DNA of 64,000 nt from Bathymodiolus brooksi (Eukaryota; Mollusca; Bivalvia; Mytilida; Modiolidae): assembly GCA_963680875.1 (NCBI GenBank), contig OY804585.1, forward strand, positions 48,035,085 through 48,099,084, read 5' to 3'. This document shows, piece by piece, positions 56,845 to 64,000 of this stretch. Position 1 is the first letter of the stretch, and every line of letters begins with the position of its first letter. The notes under the pieces were generated by a model. It was not told the origin of the DNA and did no database searches. It worked only from the letters and a program-made list of their open reading frames with translations. A program made the position numbers and the translations under genes.

Positions 56845-57377
56845 CTAGCAACTGTTCGTCTTGGAGAGTTGTAACACAATCTCGTAACCTTTGCTCAAGT
56901 TAATAGTCATTGCATTCCTCAAATCAGACATTGAAGAATGTTTATCACACAAAGAACATTGAAACATGTCAAAATGAGTATTTGCTGAGCTATCTGGATG
57001 GTCCATACTTCCCCTGAAGAATATGGGAGATTCTTCTATGCTTGTTGAGGGAACTTGCGACTTTACACAGTTTTGAACTCGCAAAAGTTTGGTGTTATTA
57101 AATTTTAATTGGCAACTGTTGTGGTATTTGGCATTGTTGCCAATTAGAGTTGCTTCTATTCCTGTACCGTCATCTAAGAGTTGAATATCCATTGGAATAG
57201 GCAACGCATTGACTTCATTGAAAAATGGAATATATTTTGCTAACATCTGGTATCCTTCTGCAGATGATATCAAATATTCAATAGTGTCTCCCCGACACAA
57301 GCAACATTTAAACCAATCAGTGTCCTAACTGATAATGTACCTGTTGAGACAGATGAAAGACGAATTCTTTTCACCAT
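56845..57377 (-). pseudogene. N-terminal zinc module of the CXC/EEAD gene
   Basis: ATG at 57377 opens MVKRIRLSSVS. A one-base shift near 57305 leads into CRGDTIEYLISSAEGYQ and on to LIGNNAKYHNSCQLKFNN and FQCSLCDKHSS. The Cys/His spacing suggests a bound zinc. The frame is lost again near 56890, after which the sequence continues in another frame with KYHPACLEALYNRYKEKA and a stop or two down to 56469. Confidence 0.6.
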
Positions 57378-57479
57378 TTTGAAATAACAAATTAATATAA
57401 TTCAAAATTCTACACAACACAATTCCCTCAAAAAATGAGATTTCAATACAGAACTCTACCACAAATAATAATATTCAAA

Positions 57480-57860
57480 ACAATAGATATCAGGCCGAAG
57501 GATTATCCTTTTACCACATATAACTGCACTTTATTGTATGGGATTCGACTGAATTCAGCATCATGATTGAATACCTATGTTCAGCCCGATCGTTTATCCA
57601 GTATCATTTAGCTCCTGTGCGATCTGCATACCACCTGGAGGAACAAGGCCCTATCTCCTTGGCTCGGCTATCCCGCGTTGGCACATCCTGTCAATTCAGG
57701 TACAACTTTATGGAATTAAAAGGGGCAACCATAAAGTATTTGGGAGCACTTTGAACAAAAGCTGATACAGAACCCCATGCAGGAGATAATCGGCAGTGAT
57801 TTATACCAGTGTGCCCTGGTAGTGCAAAATAAATCACTCTTTTCATATATTTTTTCTATT
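57480..57860. other. GC-richer island inside the CXC/EEAD element
   Basis: About 57560-57720 is visibly richer in G/C than its surroundings and stays open in two plus-strand frames. One frame includes SARSFIQYHLAPVRSAYHLE. No family recognised and no ATG context favouring translation. It could be a small inserted repeat or part of the element's 5' untranslated region. Confidence 0.3.
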
Positions 57861-58262
57861 ATAAAGGTTGGTTTTAGTCAAATAATAAAAAATAGTGAAA
57901 CAAATGTAGATGAATAACATATTTAATGCAACAAAAACAAAATTTGCACATACATAAAATATGGATTATGAATTTCGCCTGCCAGAGACAGTCTTCATGT
58001 AATTTGGCCGCCATCTTGAAAAATGGCCGACTTCTGGGTGGCCAGGCACTGAAAATGTTTCTATATGGACTAAATAACATATGTGCAAAGTTTGGTGCTT
58101 GTATCATTAAGTGCACGATTTTGCCAAATTTCGGTGTTGAGAAGCTCCACTATTTTTAGCCAACATCAAATAATACTGGATAAACAGAGATACAAAATTT
58201 TGTATGTGTTTATATAGATATCTTACTTTTGCAAAATAAATTTGATGTTTTGTAACAGTGTA

Positions 58263-58426
58263 CAGTGATTCAGCTAGAAACTAGTCTCTGGACTTTTGCC
58301 CACCTATTTCTCAAATTGTCCTGAAGAACTTTATAAAAATTAGTTTAATTATTAAAGAATGTCCTGAAGAAACTTTGATAAAACTGGCAATTGCCATGAA
58401 GATTTCAAAGTCTAGCTGAAACACTG
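58263..58426. mobile_element. 164-bp MITE with CAGTGATTCAGCTAGA ends and GTGTA duplication
   Basis: The left end CAGTGATTCAGCTAGA (58263) and reversed right end CAGTGTTTCAGCTAGA (58426) differ at one base. GTGTA flanks both (58258-58262, 58427-58431). The body holds two TTGTCCTGAAGAA-like words. Its size and form fit a hAT5-type MITE. Confidence 0.88.
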
Positions 58427-58431
58427 GTGTA

Positions 58432-59480
58432 AGCATATGACATGTATGTTCTATATACAAAGGTTCATTTATGGGGTTGTTGGAGTCATATCAAGCTACA
58501 GTCAAATAAAAAAAAAAAAATCTTTTGGTTGGGTCACATCAGGGTTAATAATTTCAACTGACAATCAGCGATAGGCCTAATATATTTTTAGGTATCAAAC
58601 CCGAGTACACCTCCAGATCTGTTGTCAGATTTGTCAGTATACTTAACTGTCTTGCATATGATTGGATGGTCAAAGATGAATGAAAAGTAACATGACTTGA
58701 CTCCAAAATGGGATGTCATTTATCAAGATGTTAGTGTATAGCCAAAAAAACCCATCTTTGGTATTAGTAATTAAGAAAGTTTAGAAGTGGCTGCATTAAT
58801 ATTTCACCTCTAGACACAAAAATAAAGCCCAATTTTAAGCTGTATACATTGAGTTACCTCCCATGACAACTCCCTTGTGTAATTTTACCAGGCATTACAT
58901 TTGTATGGCTTTTACTAAAAAAAAGTTTTGGGAAATTGGAATTATTTTTATTTTAAAAATATTTATAACATATGGAAAATTATGCATATTTCAAAACTTT
59001 GCGACCTTAATTTAGGACAGTCTGAACTTTTGATTTAAAGATCAGCTGATCAGTACAGGTAAACTTGTAGATAAAATCCTCTGTGTTGTAATAATACATA
59101 CATTTGTTGTACATGTACAGTGCAACAGCTTGTTACAAGTCTACATGCAGGTTGTCATTTAGTGTATAGAACATGTAGGAACTAGGGAACATACATGTAG
59201 ACCTGTACTTCCTGAAAAGGAGCAGGGGGCTTTTTGCCTTCTTGAAAAGTTTTTTAAGATGTACATTTTGACGAGAGATAAAATGTTCACCTGGCCTATA
59301 CTGTCCAAGTTCTGGATAACACCGTTCAGATTAACATGTAGGTATTATATACAGTATATTATTAAATGCAATCAATACCTGCACTTATGAGGCAGGATAG
59401 AAGATAGACAGAATTTATTGACCATGAACAGTATGTCTGAAGTAATGGAAACCTTTTTTGTCCAACAAGAATTTAATTGA
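58432..59480. other. no supported gene
   Basis: Unique AT-rich DNA. No frame, repeat or border of note. Confidence 0.4.
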
Positions 59481-59590
59481 GGTAAAATCATAGGTATTTC
59501 ATAAGCCATTTAATTTAGGTAAAATCATGGGTATGTCATAAGCCATTTAATTTAGGTAAAGTCATGGGTATTTCATAAGCCATATGTTTT
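59481..59590. repeat. tandem repeat, about three ~47-bp units
   Basis: GGTAAAATCATAGGTATTTC, GGTAAAATCATGGGTATGTC and GGTAAAGTCATGGGTATTTC are each followed by ATAAGCCAT. Short and imperfect. Confidence 0.8.
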
Positions 59591-61154
59591 TTAACGTTTG
59601 GAGACTTATTGTTTTTGCACCGTTTCTTTTTATTATTATTATTATTATTCTTCTCGCCGTGAACTTGTCCGACCAAATTCTCAGAGACTGATGATGCGAT
59701 CTTTACTAAGCTTCACAGGAAGGTGGATCCCCATCTCAAGAGGTGCACTCAGGTCTTGGAATTTTCAAAATCGCCGCCGTTGCCATGGAAACCGTGAACG
59801 TATGTCATTATTATTATTATTATTATTAAGTCTCCCAAACAAAGTTGGGAGACTTATTGTTTTTGCTCCGTTTCTTATTATTATTATTATTTTTATTTTT
59901 ATTATTATTATTCTTCTCTTTCTTCTCCTTTCTTTCTGCGGACCATGAACTTGTCCACGGCAGATCTCAGGAACTACTGGACAGAATTTCATGAAACTTG
60001 GTGGAGTAATAGATATATGTTTCTAGTTGGTCCTAAAGTTTTCAGCTTTGTGGTAAAGGGGATCAAAGTCATATTTTGAGGGGTTCAAAGGAGGTGGGGG
60101 TTACTATAGAATCCTATGGGAAAGTTGAAATTTCGTACATTAATGTTGATAACTTCTAAATGGATAATGATAGAGACATAAAATTTGACATAGTGATAGG
60201 TTACCATTAAAGGCAGTGTTTTCATTTGATGGTGGGAACCGGTGCATTTCACCGGCTATTGCTATAAAATCCCCGACTATGAATTTTCCATGGGTTAAAT
60301 GTTAAAAAATAAATTGAGTTGTCTTTTCTAGATTTTAATTCTGTAAGTTTGTCATTTGCCGGCATGTACTCTCGGAGTGAACATGGGATTATATAATCGT
60401 GATAATTTGGAGATTGAAAACAAATCTTAATGTTTGAGCTTGGTTACGATTTGACCTTATTTTCATGTGTGAAAAAGCGTTGCTGTGACAAAGAAACGAG
60501 TCGATGGCCAATTTTTTCTTTCGGCCTCAAATTCTCGTCCCATTTATAATATTTCAATTACTTCCGTTTTTATCTAATTTCGTTTACCTCAGAGGATAAA
60601 TATATGCAATGGCCGAAGGCTGAAGAATTGAAGAATTAATTATTTCTTTATGTTAAAACATTACGATTCACAGTAGGAATGATAAATAAAAATTTAATCA
60701 TTCCCCCGGAAGATTTGAGGCTGACTAGCTTTGGTCCGAATGACATTGATAACATCGACGAAGCTGTAGAAGTCAATTTTGGACTTTTGTCCAAAAAAGC
60801 AAAAAGATGATTAAAATAATTTGAATTAGATGATTGAAAGAGTGAAGGGAATATAACCCACTTTTGTTTTTCTATTAAAGTAAGCAGGGTCTGATCTGAT
60901 AAAGTTGTATCAGTATGGAGAAAAGGGGAGGTGGGTACTATCGAATACGATGAACACCGGTTCTCCTGCCCAAGATCAGTAAAACTTAGTTTAATTGTTC
61001 AGAGCACTAAATATTTTCAGTTTTTATTTAGAACTATATAAAATAAATCGCAGGAATTTGATTCGGACTAGTAAATTCAAATGTTCATTTCGGTGAAGAT
61101 GCCACGTTTCTTTTAAAGTTCTGACTCGAATATCACGAATGATATTGCAAATAT

Positions 61155-61345
61155 TCGATGTCCCTATAAGATAAGATAAGAAAACTTTATTTTGATTCGG
61201 CACATAATAAAACAGTACAACATAAGCTCTAAGGAGCTTTTTACCGAATATACATTAACAATAAAACAACACAAGTCACATGCAAAGTTACAAACTAAAA
61301 TAAGCTAAGACATACAGGCATAAAAAGGAGGACTGTGTATAGATC
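61155..61345 (-). mobile_element. retroelement 3' tail, minus strand
   Basis: Read on the minus strand it ends AAAATAAAGTTTTCTTATCT with a (TTATC)n run, and upstream has GAGCTTATGTTGTACTGTTT, the same block as at about 208-230. 5'-truncated and non-coding. Confidence 0.6.
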
Positions 61346-62449
61346 CCCTGTCTGAAATTATTTTGATTTTCTGTTTGAGGACATGGGATATTCATGTATA
61401 TGCATTAATATGAAAAAGTCTCTAGTCTGTTAAACTATAGACTATATGCAGATGTCTTATGGCTATGAATATAAGGAACTGTCAATCCCCTTCTGAAGCA
61501 CGTGCTTGAGTTCTCCCTTAAAATATTTTATGGGGGTTTGGTCATTTGTGATTGTATATTTTCAACAAAATAAAAGTTTATTGAAATTTACGAGTCTTGG
61601 ACAACTTTTATTCTTCATTTTGTATTGATTACATAATTAACAATCAGATTCTTGAATATTACTTACCTTTGAAAGTTCTTTTGTTATTAAAAAAAGTTAA
61701 ATGCATACTTTATTTCAAAATCTTAAGAGAGAAATTACAGTGAAAGGCTAGCAAATTAACATTCTTTAAATGTGCATTTAATATAATAATATAAGCTATG
61801 ATGCTATTTTAATTATTCAAAAACTGCAAAGAATCTGAATGTTGATATAACTTCATACTATGTCAAGGAAATGAAACAAACACCAATATTATCAAATCTT
61901 TATTTTCAATGATACTTAATCATAGGGGAAGTCCATATTTCTTTTCTGAATGATCAAGTTTATTTCTACTAACTGCCTACCAAATTTGTACATTTATCTT
62001 TGACCTGAAAAATTGCAGAACCATGTGACATCTTTCTCAGAAATAACAATGGAAAATGACTGATGGTTGTTAATCTTGAGAAATCATTCTCAATGAAAAA
62101 TTGTTTAATGGTCAAGAAGATCCTGAAAATCCTGTATACCTGTCTGAAAAAAAAAGGTTTATTACGTTTTTCTTTTTCTCAAAGTTAGTCAGTGTAAATT
62201 GAAGCAAAAAGAAACAATTTTAAAGCTAGGAAACCCCCTCAAAAGCAAGTCAAAATTCACCAAATCAAAAATTGGCTTGGGTGCTTCCACCTCCACCCCC
62301 TACCAGGGCTTCACACTGAACCCACTGGGGGCCTTCTGACTCTCGGCTGAATTTTCTCTCCGTCTATAATTCTAAAATCTCCCCCTATCAAAATTTGTAG
62401 TGAAAACACTGAGAGGAGGAATTCTGCATTTTCAAAGTTTTCGAGATGT

Positions 62450-63010
62450 CTGCCATTTTCAAAATGGCTGCCAAAACACGGCATAAAAAATGGGTGGTAA
62501 AATTTCAACATTGTCCGATATCATCAAAATTTTATATGTGGGTAGATAATGATGTCCCGAATTGATTCCAGACATTGAAAAATTTCTACTGGTTGCCATT
62601 TTCAAAATGACCGTCACAAATACCGCACAAATTCAACATTGTCCGATTTCAACGCCATTTCATATGTGGGTAGATTATGATGTCCCGAATTGATTCCAGT
62701 GACATCGAAAATTTTCAACCGGTCGCCATTTTCAAAATGGCCACCACAATAACGCACAAATTCAAAATTGTCCGATTTCAACGACATTTCATATGTTGGT
62801 AGATTATGATGTCCCGAATTGATTCCTGACATCGAAAAATTTCTACCGGTCGCCATTTTCAAAATGGCCACCACAATACTGCACAAATTCAACATTGTTC
62901 GATTTCAATGTCCTGAATTGATTCCCGACATAGAAAAATTTCTACCGGTCTCCATTTTCAAAATGGCTGCCACAATACCGCAAAAATTCAACATTGTTCG
63001 ATTTCAAAGG
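62450..63010. repeat. ~125-bp tandem repeat, about 4-5 units
   Basis: Units carry GATGTCCCGAATTGATTCC (about 62550, 62680, 62805, with a deleted form near 62915), then GAAAAATTTCTACCGGTCGC, CATTTTCAAAATGGCC and ACAAATTCAACATTGTCCGA. Spacing is about 130, 124 and 105 bp. Frames here on both strands are repeat by-products. Confidence 0.85.
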
Positions 63011-63064
63011 TAGCTTTTGATTTATTTTTTAAACCTGTTGTCAGTGGCCAGTTTGGGAGACTCC

Positions 63065-64000
63065 ATAATCGTTAGATTATAATCATATCTTGTTTTCTAT
63101 GCTTGAGTCAAAAATATGAACAAAATAAAATAAGTTGTTTGTCGTTGTTTCACACTCTTCTATTGCTATTCATCACTGAATTACCAGATACATGTAAGCC
63201 TTTGGAGCCTGTGGCTGTGAAAAAGTCTGATGAATCTTCTTTGAAATACCATTAAGAAATTCTAAGAAAGTTTTGCTTTCAAGTTTTCTTTGATTATAAT
63301 TATTCAAGGATCATTTCTCATGTACACATGTGCAGCTCATAGATTAATTTATTCTGTGTATGATTTTGCTTTGTTCTCTGCAGCATGGGATTGGATTAAA
63401 ATCTAATATGTATTTAAGGGTACTCTTTATACAGGAGGATAATACTAACAGAAGAAGCAGGAAATAATTTTTGCATGTGAATTCAATGTCAAAAATAAAT
63501 ATAAAGAGCTTTCTATGTTTTGTAATAGGGGGAAAGGCTTTAAAATAGATAAGAATAACAGGTCTTGTTGAGGAAAAACAATCGGCCTAGAGAGTATAAT
63601 GTGAACAAAAAATAAAATGACATAGTTCTAGTGGTTTTGCACATAAATGCCGAAAAATATGTCCTCAAAAACAATTGAAACGTATCTAAAAAAAATTATG
63701 GCATGCTCCCAAGCCCTCCTAACAGGGATAAAACTTCACAAAGACCCAGTAGTAAAAAAAACTGCTAAAATATGGAAATGTACGGACAATAGTAACAGTC
63801 CATCCGGCTACTGGCATTTTGAATATTTGTGATATCGTTGCTGGGCATGAAGAAACTTAGTTGGGCTGCTAAAATTAGCATTTTAGGGAAACCAACTGGC
63901 AGGTTTTGTCCCTACCTATGTAATGGAGAATGTGTGCACCACCATGGCACTTCTCAATATCAGGACTTAAGGTCTTGTCTATCTTAAACGTCAGACCCTG
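63065..64000. other. window edge, no confirmed gene
   Basis: The plus-strand frame at 63647-63832 (61 codons; SSKTIETYLKKIMACSQALL, then GIKLHKDPVVKKTAKIW) is less biased than most and starts with ATG. I do not recognise it and no splice donor was found at its end. The rest is AT-rich. Confidence 0.3.

Larger units (their letters stand above)
55015..57377 (-). pseudogene. decayed transposon protein: zinc module, EEAD/DTD nuclease-like core, CXC domain
   Basis: A minus-strand gene broken by several frameshifts and stops. In order from the ATG near 57377: a CCLC zinc start, a YHNSCQLKF / CSLC zinc module, a second KYHPAC motif near 56800, the EEADTKIFVHV acidic motif (about 55745), DTDVVVLAISMF (about 55650), DKLWIAFGKGKHLRWIPV, KGKRTAWQAW, a DWGW motif and a C-terminal cysteine-rich CXC domain. 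The EEAD and DTD pairs resemble the metal-binding acids of XPG/FEN-type 5' nucleases. Related full-length proteins are often annotated as tesmin/TSO1-like in invertebrates. Acts, if at all, on DNA in the nucleus; this copy cannot be translated intact. Confidence 0.7.
53950..58151 (-). mobile_element. 4.2-kb TIR transposon carrying a CXC/EEAD gene (possibly Academ-like)
   Basis: Outer ends are AGTGGAGCTTCT (53950) and its reverse complement (to 58151). Inside each lies a second matched block (TGATACAAGCA..AAA.TTTGCA, about 53982-54007 and, reversed, 58084-58109), and both subterminal regions contain GGCCATCTTGAA or GGCCGCCATCTTG words. ATTTTT flanks both sides (53944-53949, 58152-58157), a possible 6-bp target duplication, though AT-rich sequence weakens it. 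The only gene is a decayed minus-strand frame (55015-57377) with XPG-like acidic motifs. Academ elements are known to encode XPG-type nucleases, so an Academ relative is my best guess, not a proven call. Confidence 0.6.
59595..63064 (+). repeat. GGGAGACTTATTG repeat with hairpin head
   Basis: Two heads occur: 59596 (TTGGAGACTTATTGTTTTTG) and 59828 (hairpin AAGTCTCCCAA, six-base loop, TTGGGAGACTT). Each is followed by TATTATTATT arrays and a CATGAACTTGTCC-type segment. A GTTTGGGAGACTCCAT sequence at 63050-63065 may be the far end in the same family, but the stretch between is filled with other DNA, so the full extent is uncertain. Frames over the TTATTA arrays are fortuitous. Confidence 0.5.

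Noticed and set aside
53950..58151. CXC/EEAD gene as an ordinary host gene
   Set aside because: It is intronless, broken by many lesions and bounded by inverted repeats with a short flanking duplication, which fits a mobile element better. Not fully excluded.
59598..59992. Plus- and minus-strand frames of 116 and 75 codons
   Set aside because: Dominated by Ile/Leu or Asn/Ile strings from TTATTA arrays within a dispersed repeat.

Overview
The window reads as nuclear DNA of an invertebrate animal, most likely a mollusc and probably a bivalve. It is AT-rich, with no operons and almost no long open frames. It is packed with transposons, tRNA-derived SINEs and ORF-less repeats of types I associate with bivalve genomes (repeats opening with AGCTCACCTGGCC or TATACCCCCC, GGGGCGGATCCAG elements, Penelope-like elements). 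No species is claimed.

Host genes are nearly absent. The best candidate is one exon at 16964-17168, with acceptor, start codon and donor in order. Everything else that looks coding belongs to mobile elements.

Layout. 0-9.4 kb: 3' tails of retroelements, a Penelope 3' fragment, two terminal-inverted-repeat (TIR) elements and a palindrome array. 9.4-13 kb: a 45-bp and a 55-bp tandem array and tRNA-type SINEs. 13.9-16.2 kb: a perfect hairpin beside a Penelope-like element with a 598-codon reverse transcriptase frame. 17-21 kb: the possible exon, then a 2.6-kb TIR element carrying a scattered motif. 21-24.9 kb: a small TIR element and a 1.9-kb element with CGAAA-repeat ends. 24.9-44.4 kb: I infer one very large nest. 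A pogo-like element (TIRs at 24938 and 44422, TA target) sits inside a second copy of the small TIR element. It was itself invaded by a hairpin-ended repeat, a SINE split by a TTAA element that holds a hAT-like element, a Penelope copy split by another SINE, a second deleted TTAA element, and a Mutator-like element with hairpin-tipped TIRs. 45.6-51.2 kb: a nearly complete two-ORF LINE broken by a few small lesions. 52.1-53.3 kb: a CAG...CTG element with 5-bp target duplications. 53.95-58.15 kb: a 4.2-kb TIR element carrying a decayed minus-strand gene (zinc module, EEAD/DTD nuclease-like motifs, tesmin/TSO1-type CXC domain), possibly Academ-related. 59.5-64 kb: a hairpin-headed repeat and a ~125-bp tandem array.

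The elements do not form a pathway. They form a stratigraphy in which insertion order can be read from who interrupts whom. The most promising items for a new description are the CXC/EEAD element, the LINE ORF2 with a repeated Asn/Cys-rich N-terminus in frame with ORF1, the motif-studded TIR element at 18.2-20.8 kb, and the class of ORF-less repeats with hairpin ends. All calls are by eye; no alignment or database search was run.
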